A stretch of 64,000 nucleotides of DNA from Rhizobium mesosinicum (GTDB lineage: Bacteria > Pseudomonadota > Alphaproteobacteria > Rhizobiales > Rhizobiaceae), in assembly GCF_019511345.1 (NCBI RefSeq), contig NZ_JAEUAK010000016.1:1-64000 (forward strand), written 5' to 3'. A program made the translations under genes and the position numbers. Under the pieces are notes generated by a model, which ran no database searches, was not told the origin of the DNA, and saw nothing but the letters and a program-made list of their open reading frames with translations. This document shows, one piece after another, positions 34,982 to 44,398 of the stretch. Position 1 is the first letter of the stretch. The number at the start of each line of letters is the position of its first letter.

Positions 34982-36205
34982 TTACTCGTGGCTTTTGCCG
35001 TGGCCCAGAAGGTTGTTGACGAAATCAGGCAGGCCGCGCGCGTGGCCGGTATCGACATCGACGACCGTGCTCATGCCGACGCGAAGCGGCGGCTTGCCCT
35101 GAGAGTCGTCGATGCTGACGCGCATCGGAATGCGCTGCACGACCTTTACCCAGTTGCCGGTCGTATTCTGTGCCGGCAGCAGCGAGAAGGAAGAACCCGA
35201 CGCCGGGCTGATGCTTTCGACTTTGCCCTTCCATAGGACGCCCGGATAGGTGTCGACGTAGATATCGACCGACTGGCCGGGCTTGACGTAAGTAAGCTCG
35301 GTTTCCTTCGGACTTGCGGCGATCCACAGATGCGAGGTCGAAACCAGCGAGAAGGCCTGCTGCGAAGCCTGAAGATAAGAGCCGACCTGCAGCGCGTTGA
35401 CGTTGGTCACGATGCCGTCGAAGGGCGCCTTGACGATGCTGTGATCGAGCTCGCGTTGGGCGTTGTCGACCTGCGACTTGGCCTGCAGATAGAGCGGGTT
35501 TTCTTCGACCGGCTGGTCGGCATTGCCGCCGAGCTGGGCAAGCGTCGTTGCTGCCTCCGCCTTGGCGACGGAAACCTTCTGCTGCGCGGCCTCGAGATTG
35601 TGCTTGGCCTCGTCATAGGCCGACTGCGTGGCGCTGCCGTTGTTGACGAGGTTCTGCTGCCGGTCGAACTGGTCCTGGTAATAGGGCAGATCGGCTTCAG
35701 CTTGCGTGATCTCGGCGAGCGACTGCTGGTAGCTGGCCTTGAGGTTCATGATCTGGTTGCGCTGCGCCCCGAGCTGTGCCTTGGCGCCATCGAGAGCTAT
35801 CCTGAAGGCGTCCGACTGCAGGCTGAAAAGCACCTGCCCCGCCTTGACCTGCTCGTTCTCATGTACGTTGATCTTGTCGACGATACCGGAAACGTCGGTC
35901 GTGATGCCCACCATGTCCGCCTGGATATAGGCATTGTCGGTCGACACGATCTGACCGCCATTGACATAGTAGTAGCCGCCGACGACGAGCGCCACGGGCA
36001 GCAGGGCAAAGAGGACGGGTCGGGTGAAGCTGCGCCGGCGGCGGACCTTGTTGCCGCCAGGCGCAGCCACCGCGGCAGCCGCGGGCGCTGAATTGGATGA
36101 AGGCGCCTCTGCCACCGTTTCCGGTTGTTGGGGAATGTCTTTTTCTTCGAGAGGGTTCTTGGCATTCGCGTCGGAGACGACGCGCAGCGGGGATTGATCA
36201 GCCAT
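34982..36205 (-). CDS. emrA: EmrA-type membrane-fusion adaptor
   Basis: A 407-residue HlyD-family protein. A disordered acidic N-terminus leads to a single membrane anchor (SFTRPVLFALLPVALVVGGYY). A lipoyl half-motif and a long alpha-hairpin (~110-225) follow, then VKAPFDGIVTNVNALQVGSYL and a C-terminal barrel. It links EmrB to an outer-membrane channel. The start at 36205 overlaps the marR stop by eight bases, implying translational coupling. Confidence 0.92.
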   Translation of the reverse strand: MADQSPLRVVSDANAKNPLEEKDIPQQPETVAEAPSSNSAPAAAAVAAPGGNKVRRRRSFTRPVLFALLPVALVVGGYYYVNGGQIVSTDNAYIQADMVGITTDVSGIVDKINVHENEQVKAGQVLFSLQSDAFRIALDGAKAQLGAQRNQIMNLKASYQQSLAEITQAEADLPYYQDQFDRQQNLVNNGSATQSAYDEAKHNLEAAQQKVSVAKAEAATTLAQLGGNADQPVEENPLYLQAKSQVDNAQRELDHSIVKAPFDGIVTNVNALQVGSYLQASQQAFSLVSTSHLWIAASPKETELTYVKPGQSVDIYVDTYPGVLWKGKVESISPASGSSFSLLPAQNTTGNWVKVVQRIPMRVSIDDSQGKPPLRVGMSTVVDVDTGHARGLPDFVNNLLGHGKSHE

Positions 36206-36662
36206 GTTTCGTCTCATTCTCGGCGACCGGGGACCGGCACGCCTGCACCAGGTTCGTCTTCATTACGGACAGGATACGGAAAAGCTGCTCGCGCTCTTCG
36301 GGTGTTATGCTTTCCAGCGCCTCGCCGCGGGTCACATCGCCGATCTTTCGCATTTCGGCGAGAATCGGATGGGCTGCTTCACGCATGTAGAGCAGCCAGA
36401 TGCGTCGGTCGGTCGGGTGCTGGCGGCGCTCGATCAGGCCGCGCTCGGCGAGCTTGTCCAGGATGCGGACCAGCGTGATCGGCTCGATTTCGAGGATTTC
36501 GGCAAGCCCGCTCTGATGGATGCCCTCATTATTGGCGAGATAGGCAAGCGTCTGCCACTGAGACCGCGTCAGCCCAAGGTCCTTTGCGCGCTGCTCGAAC
36601 CGCTTGCGTAGCAGACGGGCAACGTCGTGCAGAAGAAAACCGAGTGTTGGATTGTTGGTCAT
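36198..36662 (-). CDS. MarR-family regulator of the emrAB operon
   Basis: A 154-residue winged-helix regulator: helix RKRFEQRAKDLGLTRSQW, recognition region IHQSGLAEILEIEPITLVRILDKL and wing ERRQHPTDRRIWLL with the conserved D-R pair. MarR proteins repress efflux genes until a phenolic drug or acid binds. It is the first gene of marR-emrA-emrB and is divergent from RND pump 2, so it may control both. The start at 36662 is chosen over an upstream ATG because the family begins near LGFLLHDVARL. Confidence 0.92.
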   Translation of the reverse strand: MTNNPTLGFLLHDVARLLRKRFEQRAKDLGLTRSQWQTLAYLANNEGIHQSGLAEILEIEPITLVRILDKLAERGLIERRQHPTDRRIWLLYMREAAHPILAEMRKIGDVTRGEALESITPEEREQLFRILSVMKTNLVQACRSPVAENETKHG

Positions 36663-36696
36663 ATACCTTCGCCGGCTAGTAATAAGCATCCTTATG

Positions 36697-36708
36697 ATGT
36701 AAATACAT
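36697..36708. promoter_or_regulatory. MarR operator candidate
   Basis: ATGTA-AA-TACAT, inside an AT-rich patch (CTTATGATGTAAATACATAT), 35 bases before the marR start. MarR proteins usually bind such palindromes over their own promoters. The rest of 36709-37152 holds no gene I can support. Confidence 0.5.
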
Positions 36709-37152
36709 ATATTGAGCATGCGCAGAGCACAAGAGACGCAATCTCAAGATTCCGCATCTGCGGCCAAAATGCCGCAGCCCGCTGGAGAGCCTTCGATCCG
36801 GCTTTTCGAAAAGTTCAGTGGTGGCCGAAACTCGCCTCAGCAACGCTGTAAAGCGACATATCAGCGCAAGCGTCGGGGTCTGAGGGACTCCAAATCCATG
36901 CAGATAATTGGCATTTGCAATTTTTGGATTCTCCCGTTTATAGTCTGCCTTCATGGAGTTAGGGGGAAGCAGAATTTTCTCCCTCCGGTTGATTTCGAGG
37001 TGCTGGCGTTCACCTGTCATCTCCCGGCAGCCAAGCATGGGTAGAATTCAGATTCAGGACGAAGCTCATGCCTTCGTTCCAGCAGACATGAATAGCTTAT
37101 CTCAAGCATAGGTTCAGGCGGCTGCATTCGGCCGCCCGCAAGGGGGACCGGA

Positions 37153-38328
37153 ATGGCTTATTCGCTTCGACAGACACTGGCGCTCGGCTGCTTTGCGGCT
37201 CTTTTACCTCTTATCGCTGAGGCGCAGCAGGCACCCGCTCCCCCGCCCGTCACGGTCGCCAAACCCGTCGTGCGTGATGTAGTCGATAATGACGAATTCA
37301 TCGGCCGCTTCGAGCCTGTCGACGAGGTCTCCGTCCGCTCGCGTGTCGGTGGCTACCTGCAGGAAATCGACTTTACGGACGGCGCTCTGGTGAAGAAGGG
37401 GGACCGTCTCTTCGTCATCGATCAGCGGCCGTTCGTAACCGCCCTCAATCAGGCCAATGCGGCACTCGAAGCGGCGAAATCGGCACTGGTCTTCGCCGAC
37501 GCCCAGTATAAACGCGCCCAGTCCCTTGCTTCGAGCGGCAGTCAGTCGGCGCAGACATTGGACGACCGCCGCCGCGAATTCGATTCGGCCGAGGCCAATG
37601 TCCGCGGAGCGCAGGCCGCAGCCGATCGCGCAGCTCTCGACATGGAATATACCGAAATCGTTGCGCCCCTGAGTGGCCGTATCGATCGGCGCCTGATCTC
37701 CGCCGGCAACCTCGTGCAGACAGACCAGACCGTGCTGACGACGATCGTTTCCCTCGACCCGATCGATTTCTATTTCGACGTCGACGAGCGACGGCTGCTG
37801 AATTTCGCCGACACGGCCCGTAAACTCGGCAAGGATCTCCAACTGGGCGGCGGCGGACTGGACGTCACGGTCACGATCTCTGATCCCACAGCCAAGCCGT
37901 TCAAGGGAAAGCTCGATTTCGCCGAGAACCGGATCGACAATGAGAGCGGCACCATTCGTCTGCGCGCCCGCTTCCCCAATCCCGATCTCGTCCTTCAGCC
38001 AGGCCTCTTCGGCCGTATACAGGTCGCTGCCTCCAACACCTATCAAGCCATTCTCGTCCCTGACGAGGCAATAGGCTCGGACCAGAACGAGCGCGTCGTC
38101 TATGTCGTCGGTGCAGACGGCACGGTCTCGACCAAGCCCGTGAGGCCCGGTCCGCGGCTCTACGGCTACCGTGTCATTCGTGAAGGCCTCGACGGTACCG
38201 AGACGATCATCGTCAATGGCCTGATACGCGCCCGACCCGGCGGTAAGGTCACGCCCCAGATGACCGAATTGCCGAAGGAGCGGACAGATGCTCCGCCGGA
38301 AGCTGCCGGCGCGGAGAGCAGCCAATGA
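37153..38328 (+). CDS. RND periplasmic adaptor, pump 2
   Basis: A 391-residue adaptor. Signal peptide (LALGCFAALLPLIAEAQQ, no lipobox) precedes lipoyl halves VSVRSRVGGYLQEIDFTDG and YTEIVAPLSGRIDRRLISAG, a helical hairpin between them, then the barrel and C-terminal domain (LVPDEAIGSDQNERVVYVV). Ribosome site AAGGGGGACC. Its stop overlaps the start of the pump gene (ATGA), so the two are coupled. It forms the periplasmic sleeve with RND pump 2 and an outer-membrane channel not encoded nearby. Confidence 0.92.
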   Translation: MAYSLRQTLALGCFAALLPLIAEAQQAPAPPPVTVAKPVVRDVVDNDEFIGRFEPVDEVSVRSRVGGYLQEIDFTDGALVKKGDRLFVIDQRPFVTALNQANAALEAAKSALVFADAQYKRAQSLASSGSQSAQTLDDRRREFDSAEANVRGAQAAADRAALDMEYTEIVAPLSGRIDRRLISAGNLVQTDQTVLTTIVSLDPIDFYFDVDERRLLNFADTARKLGKDLQLGGGGLDVTVTISDPTAKPFKGKLDFAENRIDNESGTIRLRARFPNPDLVLQPGLFGRIQVAASNTYQAILVPDEAIGSDQNERVVYVVGADGTVSTKPVRPGPRLYGYRVIREGLDGTETIIVNGLIRARPGGKVTPQMTELPKERTDAPPEAAGAESSQ

Positions 38329-41300
38329 GATTTGCTCATTTCTTCGTAGACCGGCCGATCTTTGCGGCCGTCATCTCCATCGTTCTCCTCGTGGTCGGCA
38401 GTATCGCCTATACGCAATTGCCGGTCTCCCAATATCCTGAGATCGCGCCTCCGACTATCGTCGTGCGCACCTCCTATCCGGGCGCCGATCCGCAGACGAT
38501 CGCCGACACGGTTTCGACCCCGCTCGAACAGCAGATCAACGGCGTCGAAGACATGCTGTATATGTCTTCCTATTCCAGCGCCGACGGCGCCATGTCGCTG
38601 ACGATTACCTTCAAGCTCGGCACCGATCTCGACAAGGTTCAGGTTCTTGTGCAGAACCGCGTTTCCATCGCCCTGCCCCGTCTTCCCGAGGAAGTCCAGC
38701 GGCTCGGCGTGACCACCGACAAGAGCTCGCCTGACCTGATGATGGTGGTGCACCTCTTGTCCCCGTCGCACCGCTATGACCAGCTCTATGTCTCCAACTA
38801 CGCTCGTAACCGCATACGCGACGTTCTCGTGCGCCTTGACGGCGTCGGCGATGTGCAACTCTTCGGCGAGCGCCAGTATTCGATGAGAATCTGGCTGGAT
38901 CCGGAAAAGCTCTCCGCCTACGGAATGACATCCGATGACGTCGTTGCTGCCTTGAGAGACCAGAACGTCCAGGTGTCAGGCGGCAAGATCGGCGCCCCGC
39001 CCGTGACCGGCAAGAATGCTTTTGAATATACGGTGCGCACGGACGGACGCTTCTCGGACGTGCGCCAGTTTCGCTACGTCATTGTGAAATCGACAGCCGG
39101 CGGCCGGCTTGTAAACTTGCAGGATGTCGCCCGTATCGAGCTCGGCGCACAGGATTACGTCACCAACAGCTATCTCAACAACGACCCCGCAGTTGCTCTC
39201 GGCATCTTCGCTCGACCGGGGACCAACGCGCTGGATACGGCCCATCAGATCCAGGGTATCATGAAGGACCTGTCTCAAAATTTCCCGCCGGGTCTGGAGT
39301 ACCGTATCATCTACGATACGACCGAATTCATCTCGGATTCGATCTATGAAGTCTACAGAACCATCGCCGAAGCGGCGATCCTCGTGGCGATCGTCGTCCT
39401 CGTCTTCCTGCAATCCTGGCGAACGGCGATCATTCCGATCATCGCCATCCCCGTATCGCTGATCGGCACTTTCGCCGTCCTGCTCGCCTTCGGCTTCTCG
39501 CTCAACATGCTCACCTTGTTCGGTCTCGTGCTGGCGATCGGTATCGTCGTCGACGACGCGATCGTGGTGGTGGAAAACGTCGAACGAAACCTGGCGCGCG
39601 GCATGACCCCGAAACAGGCCTCGCACGTCACGATGGACGAAGTCGGAACCGCCGTCGTCGCCATCTCGCTGGTCTTGATCGCGGTGTTCGTGCCGACGGC
39701 CTTCATTCCCGGCATTTCCGGACAATTCTATAAACAGTTCGCGGTGACGATCTCGGTCACGACGGCGATTTCCGCATTGAACTCGCTGACCCTTTCGCCT
39801 GCGCTAGCAGGCATATTGCTGAAAAGCCATGACCACGAAGCCAAGCGCAAGAATATCTTTTCCCAGGTGGGAAGCGGGCTTGCGAACGGCTTCAACGGCG
39901 GATTTGATCGAATGAGCTCGGGCTATTCCTGGATCGTCCGGCACCTCGTCAGCAGTTGGGTAGGATTGACAGCTTCGCTTATTGTCTTCGCCGGCCTGTT
40001 GGGCGCAACCTGGTACATGGGCCAGAAGGTTCCCTCCGGTTTCATCCCGACCATGGACCAGGGTTATGCGATCGTCGTCATCCAGCTTCCGGACGGCGCC
40101 TCGCTGGCGCGTACCGATGCCGTCGTCAAACAGGTAGGCGAGATCGCCCGCACGGTACCCGGCGTCGGCAATGCCGTGCAATTCGCCGGTTTCAGCGGGG
40201 CGACCTTCACCAATGCCTCGAATGCCGGGGTCGTCTTCGTCCCGTTCAAATCCTTTGCCGAGCGTGAGGAAGGCGGCGAAACCGCCAACAAGATCATCGG
40301 CGAGCTCTATGGCAAGCTGCAGAGCATACAGGAAGCCTTCATCATTGCCATCCCGCCTCCATCGGTGCGCGGCGTCGGCAATTCCGGCGGCTTCAAGATG
40401 CAGATTTTGGATCTTGAAAACGCTGACATGACGCGCGTCCTTGGTTTGGCCCGCCAGATGATGGGTGCCGCGGCCACGACCCCGGGTCTGACAGGCGTCT
40501 TCACGACATTTTCGGATGCAAGCCCACAATATTTCCTGGCGATCGACCGCGACAAGGCACGTTTCCTGAACGTGCCGATCCCCAATATCTTCAACGCGCT
40601 CTCCATTAATCTCGGTGTGGCCTATGTGAACGACTTCAATGCGTTCGGGCGCGTTTATCAGGTTCGCGCCCAGGCTGACCGGCAATATCGCATGGACAGG
40701 GACGACATCCTGGCACTGAAGGTTCGATCGGCAACCGGCGCGCTGGTTCCGCTTGGCACTCTGATGGATATTCAGGATTCCAGCGGTCCGGCACTTGTCC
40801 AGCGCTACAACATGTATGTCTCGGTACCGCTTCAGGGCAATCCGACGCCCGGCACATCGACAGGCGACGCGATCAAGAAGATGGAAGCGCTGGCGGGGGA
40901 GATCCTGCCGCCAGGCACGACCTTCGAATGGACGGAGCTTGCCTATCAGGAAACCCACACCGGGAATACCGCCGTCTACATCTTCGCCCTGTCTGTCATT
41001 TTCGTCTTCCTTGCGCTTGCGGCACAATATGAAAGCTGGGTCCTGCCTCTGGCGATCATCCTTATTGTCCCGCTCGCGGTGCTCGCCGCGTTGATCGGCG
41101 TGTGGCTCAGGGGAATGGACAACAATGTCCTGACACAGATCGGCCTGATCGTCCTGATTGGCCTTGCGGCGAAGAACGCGATCCTGATCGTCGAATTTGC
41201 AAGACAAGCGGAGGAAGAAGGAAAAAGCGTCGTTGATGCTGCAATCGAGGCGAGTCATCTGCGCCTGCGCCCGATCCTGATGACGGCCTTCGCCTTCATC

Positions 41301-41504
41301 TTCGGCGTTCTACCGCTTGCCATCGCCACCGGCCCAGGTGCCGAAATGCGTCAATCGCTCGGCACGGCCGTGTTCTCGGGTATGCTGGGCGTGACAGTCT
41401 TCGGCCTGTTCCTGACGCCGGTCTTTTACGTCGTGCTGCGCCGCTGGCGTAAAAAGCCGGCGGAAGCCCAGGCTCGCGTCGATGCAGAAGAGAATGCTGC
41501 CTAG
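38325..41504 (+). CDS. RND (HAE1) multidrug efflux transporter, pump 2
   Basis: A 1059-residue AcrB-type pump: MRFAHFFVDRPIFAAVISIV start, twelve spans, periplasmic PGADPQTIADTVSTPLEQQI, and the proton-relay Asp pair in GIVVDDAIVVVENVERN. The C-terminal ending (FGLFLTPVFYVVLRRWRKKP) is standard. It is a paralogue of pump 1 (similar over the whole length). The opposite-strand frames of 250-480 residues here are shadows. It is divergent from marR-emrAB, so several exporters sit within 20 kb. Confidence 0.94.
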   Translation: MRFAHFFVDRPIFAAVISIVLLVVGSIAYTQLPVSQYPEIAPPTIVVRTSYPGADPQTIADTVSTPLEQQINGVEDMLYMSSYSSADGAMSLTITFKLGTDLDKVQVLVQNRVSIALPRLPEEVQRLGVTTDKSSPDLMMVVHLLSPSHRYDQLYVSNYARNRIRDVLVRLDGVGDVQLFGERQYSMRIWLDPEKLSAYGMTSDDVVAALRDQNVQVSGGKIGAPPVTGKNAFEYTVRTDGRFSDVRQFRYVIVKSTAGGRLVNLQDVARIELGAQDYVTNSYLNNDPAVALGIFARPGTNALDTAHQIQGIMKDLSQNFPPGLEYRIIYDTTEFISDSIYEVYRTIAEAAILVAIVVLVFLQSWRTAIIPIIAIPVSLIGTFAVLLAFGFSLNMLTLFGLVLAIGIVVDDAIVVVENVERNLARGMTPKQASHVTMDEVGTAVVAISLVLIAVFVPTAFIPGISGQFYKQFAVTISVTTAISALNSLTLSPALAGILLKSHDHEAKRKNIFSQVGSGLANGFNGGFDRMSSGYSWIVRHLVSSWVGLTASLIVFAGLLGATWYMGQKVPSGFIPTMDQGYAIVVIQLPDGASLARTDAVVKQVGEIARTVPGVGNAVQFAGFSGATFTNASNAGVVFVPFKSFAEREEGGETANKIIGELYGKLQSIQEAFIIAIPPPSVRGVGNSGGFKMQILDLENADMTRVLGLARQMMGAAATTPGLTGVFTTFSDASPQYFLAIDRDKARFLNVPIPNIFNALSINLGVAYVNDFNAFGRVYQVRAQADRQYRMDRDDILALKVRSATGALVPLGTLMDIQDSSGPALVQRYNMYVSVPLQGNPTPGTSTGDAIKKMEALAGEILPPGTTFEWTELAYQETHTGNTAVYIFALSVIFVFLALAAQYESWVLPLAIILIVPLAVLAALIGVWLRGMDNNVLTQIGLIVLIGLAAKNAILIVEFARQAEEEGKSVVDAAIEASHLRLRPILMTAFAFIFGVLPLAIATGPGAEMRQSLGTAVFSGMLGVTVFGLFLTPVFYVVLRRWRKKPAEAQARVDAEENAA

Positions 41505-41600
41505 AGCAATTCCAGCAGAAGTGCATTCCGGTTTTGCGTCCGGAATTGCGTGAAGCAAATAGAGAGTATTTCGTGTTTCGAAGGAACCGATACTCTAAGG
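41503..41600. repeat. Intergenic palindromic mosaic element (RIME-like)
   Basis: Two inverted repeats lie in tandem: GCAATTCC/GGAATTGC (41506-41513, 41542-41549) around CATTCCGGTTTTGCGTCCGG, then AGAGTAT/ATACTCT (41563-41569, 41590-41596). The wording (AGAGCAATTCC...CCGGAATTGCGTG) is of a type scattered through rhizobial genomes. It overlaps the pump-2 stop by two bases. Such elements can act as mRNA stabilisers or terminators. Confidence 0.6.
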
Positions 41601-41601
41601 C

Positions 41602-42381
41602 TCAGGTGGAGAAGAGATAAACCTGTCCCTGCCAGAAGCGGGCGACGGAGAGCCTGCCGCTCTTGAAGGCGCGGGTGTCGAGGTTCAGCCGCATCGGTTG
41701 CACATCCGGCTGGTCGCCGGGCGTGTGACCATGCACAACGAGCTTAGGCAGCGGCAGCGGACTTTCCAGGAAGCGCTGGCGGATAAAGGCCAGGTCGTCG
41801 TCGGCCTGCTCGTCGAGCGGCACGCGGGGGTCGATGCCCGCATGCACGAAGACGACGTTGGGCGTATCGAGCATGATCGGCAAAGAGCGGATGAAGTCTA
41901 TATGCGTATGCGGCAGCGACTGGCGGATAAAGGCGTCGAGCTGCGCACCCGAGCGGAAGACGAGAGGCAGATGATCGGGATCGAGGCCGTAGGATCGCAG
42001 AAGCTCAGCAGCACCCATGGTCATCCAGTCGTCATAGGATGCCCAGCCGTCGATATAGTCGAGCATGACGATCTCATGGTTGCCGGCAAGACAGATGCGT
42101 TCGAATCCTTCGGGCGCTGGATCCATGAGATGGCTGATGACATGTGCGGATTGCGGACCACGGTCGATATAGTCGCCGAGCATGACGATGAGTTTCGTTC
42201 CCGGCAAATGCTCGGCGTCGCGTACGATCGCCTCTTCCGCTTTCTGCAGCAGGTCGAGACGCCCATGCACGTCGCCGATGGCATAGGTCGGGATGTCAGC
42301 TATATCCATGCTCACGCGCGGACGCGGCTGACGTCCAGCCTTCGAACCCTCGCGGCTTCGTGCAAGAGAATCGCTCATCAT
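41602..42381 (-). CDS. Metallophosphoesterase (serine/threonine phosphatase-like)
   Basis: A 259-residue calcineurin-type phosphatase with all metal motifs: GDVHGR (residues ~38), GDYIDRGP, GNHE and HGHT. Residues in these motifs bind two metal ions. The size and the LFRSGAQLDAFI region match bacterial PP1-like protein phosphatases, which also include diadenosine-tetraphosphate hydrolases. The natural substrate is uncertain. It is divergent from the SfnB-like gene, with 159 bases between. Confidence 0.87.
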   Translation of the reverse strand: MMSDSLARSREGSKAGRQPRPRVSMDIADIPTYAIGDVHGRLDLLQKAEEAIVRDAEHLPGTKLIVMLGDYIDRGPQSAHVISHLMDPAPEGFERICLAGNHEIVMLDYIDGWASYDDWMTMGAAELLRSYGLDPDHLPLVFRSGAQLDAFIRQSLPHTHIDFIRSLPIMLDTPNVVFVHAGIDPRVPLDEQADDDLAFIRQRFLESPLPLPKLVVHGHTPGDQPDVQPMRLNLDTRAFKSGRLSVARFWQGQVYLFST

Positions 42382-42540
42382 TATTCCTGATCGGTTCGCC
42401 GTCCCTTAACCATAAGTAGAGCATACGGCAAGGCGATCAAGTTGGTAAGAAAATTCGCCCAGCCGGGCTTTTGTGGAAAAAGCGGCCTTACGCAAGCCAA
42501 TGCAATCACGCACTTTTTTAGCATTAGGAAAGAGTGGCAG

Positions 42541-43665
42541 ATGGGCACCGTATCGCAACTGCGCGACAATATGCGTCCTCCGGCGCACCGCATCGAGACT
42601 GAGGAGGAAGCCGTCTCCGCGGCCCGCGAGCTTGCCACCGCCTTTCGCCAGCAGGCAAGCGAGCGGGATATCACCCGCCTCATGCCGAACGCCGAACTCG
42701 ACATGCTCTCGCAATCCGGCCTTACCGCAATCACCGTTCCCCCCGAATATACCGGGATCGATATCTCAAACATCTTGCTCGCTGAGATCGTCGCCATCAT
42801 CGCCGAAAGCGACGCCTCGATCGGCAACGTGCTGGCATCTCACTTCCGGGTGCTGGAAGGGCTGCGCAGCCAGCCTTCGGAAGAGCTGAAGATCACCCTT
42901 TTCACCCGCGCGCTGGATGGTGACCGTTTTGCTGCTACCCGTTTTGCCGATCAGGCAAGCCTCGTTGCCGAGGGCTCCGGCTTTCGCCTGACAGGCCGGT
43001 CGGAACAGGCAGCTGCCATTCTTTTCGCCGACTGGATTGCCGCAGCAGCGACCGATCCCGACCGCCACAGAGCAATTCTCTATCTTCAGCACGACAGCGA
43101 TGAACTGCAGGCGGTAGACGATTGGGACGCCTTCGGCCTGCGCACCAACGGCACGGCGACGCTGGTTGCTGGCAAGCTGCATGTGAATGCCGGGACTGTT
43201 GCCGCCGCCTTGTCTGACGATTACGCCACGGAAAAATCCCTGGGACTTCTGCTGCAGGCGGCCGTCAGCCTCGGCATCGCCCGCGCCGCCTTTGCCGACC
43301 TGCTCGTCATGGCGAAGGCCTCCCATGGCCTCCTCGGCAAAATCGGCGAGCGCGCCATCCGCATTGAAACCGCGACAGGCGCGCTTGAACAGGCAGGCCG
43401 CAAGCTCGATGTCGCGCAGGTCAGCCCCGCCGAAACTGCCATGACGGAAGCCTATTTCTCGGCCTCATCTGTCTGCCTTGCCGCGACCGAAGTGGCGTTG
43501 GATACGGCGAATGCCCTCTTCGAACTGGCAGGCAGCGTGACAGGCAGCCTCGTACTCAACCTCGACCGCCACTGGCGCAACGCCCGCATTCACGACATGG
43601 CAATCCTACGTGCGGCGCTGCTCGATGCGGCAGGTGCCCATGTTCTGAAAATCAGGGAAAGCTGA
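42541..43665 (+). CDS. Acyl-CoA-dehydrogenase-fold flavoprotein, SfnB-like
   Basis: A 374-residue protein with the acyl-CoA dehydrogenase fold: N-terminal helical domain (ARELATAFRQQASERDITR), mid strands (RFADQASLVAEGSGFRLTG) and the C-terminal four-helix domain. It lacks the catalytic glutamate region of true acyl-CoA dehydrogenases and resembles SfnB/DszC-type flavin monooxygenases that act on sulfur compounds. A role in acquiring sulfur from organic sulfur compounds is inferred. The start at 42541 has ribosome site AGGAAAGAG; an in-frame ATG at 42442 is rejected. The Rrf2 gene is convergent downstream. Confidence 0.7.
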   Translation: MGTVSQLRDNMRPPAHRIETEEEAVSAARELATAFRQQASERDITRLMPNAELDMLSQSGLTAITVPPEYTGIDISNILLAEIVAIIAESDASIGNVLASHFRVLEGLRSQPSEELKITLFTRALDGDRFAATRFADQASLVAEGSGFRLTGRSEQAAAILFADWIAAAATDPDRHRAILYLQHDSDELQAVDDWDAFGLRTNGTATLVAGKLHVNAGTVAAALSDDYATEKSLGLLLQAAVSLGIARAAFADLLVMAKASHGLLGKIGERAIRIETATGALEQAGRKLDVAQVSPAETAMTEAYFSASSVCLAATEVALDTANALFELAGSVTGSLVLNLDRHWRNARIHDMAILRAALLDAAGAHVLKIRES

Positions 43666-43726
43666 AGCAGTCCCAGCAGCAATATGCTGTGCTGGAGCGG
43701 AGTGTGTGAAAACAACAGGAGCCGGA

Positions 43727-44188
43727 TCAGCTCGCGGCGGAAATCGGAAGCTTTTCCTCGACCGTCTCGATGCCGCCGCCGGCAACGAACTGTTCGAGCG
43801 TCATGTTGTCGAGAATGGCGGCGATCGCGTCCCGGACCTCGGTCATCGAGCGCCGCACCTGACAGGTCTCCGGATCGGCGCAGTCATCGCAGGCTTCATA
43901 AGCCGTCCGACTGGCACACCGGATCGGCGCAAGCGGCCCATCCAGCGTACGGATGACGTGACCGATGCGTATATCCGACGCAGGCCGCGAAAGTGAGTAG
44001 CCGCCGCCCGGCCCCTTCTTCGACCGCAGGATGCCGACATTGCGCAGTTCGAGCAGGATCGTATCGAGGAACTTCTTTGGGATATTGTTGCGCGAAGCGA
44101 TATCGTTGATGAAGGCGGTCTCGCCCGGCGCCAGCCGCGCCAGATCGACCAGCGCCTTCAGTCCGTATTTTCCCTTTTTCGTCAACAT
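43727..44188 (-). CDS. Rrf2-family transcriptional regulator
   Basis: A 153-residue Rrf2 protein: winged helix MLTKKGKYGLKALVDLA, AFINDIASRNNIPKKFLDTI and SKKGPGGGYSLSRP. Three cysteines in the C-terminal CDDCADPETC region, plus one earlier, resemble the cluster-binding or redox-sensing arrangement of IscR/NsrR, although spacing differs. The family senses iron-sulfur status, nitric oxide or sulfur supply. Start at 44188 fits the family N-terminus. The convergent SfnB-like gene raises, but does not prove, a sulfur link. Confidence 0.88.
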   Translation of the reverse strand: MLTKKGKYGLKALVDLARLAPGETAFINDIASRNNIPKKFLDTILLELRNVGILRSKKGPGGGYSLSRPASDIRIGHVIRTLDGPLAPIRCASRTAYEACDDCADPETCQVRRSMTEVRDAIAAILDNMTLEQFVAGGGIETVEEKLPISAAS

Positions 44189-44398
44189 CTGGATCGCCCT
44201 GCACTTTGCGGCACTATGCTTTCGTAATAACAGGGAAATAAAGTCAGAACCATGAAGAAACAACAAAATAACCATTTTTAGTAGGTTATTTCGGTCTTCT
44301 ATGTTGCCTGAAAACCGCGCCGATCAAGTCTTCCGCTGTCTGGCAGCCGCAATGAGCCAGCCCCGCACAGACCACGGCGTAGAACCGTTAAATCGCAT

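Noticed and set aside
42442..43665. Calling the 374-residue flavoprotein a fatty-acyl-CoA dehydrogenase
   Set aside because: The signature motifs around the catalytic glutamate are absent. Resemblance is to SfnB/DszC-type flavoproteins.
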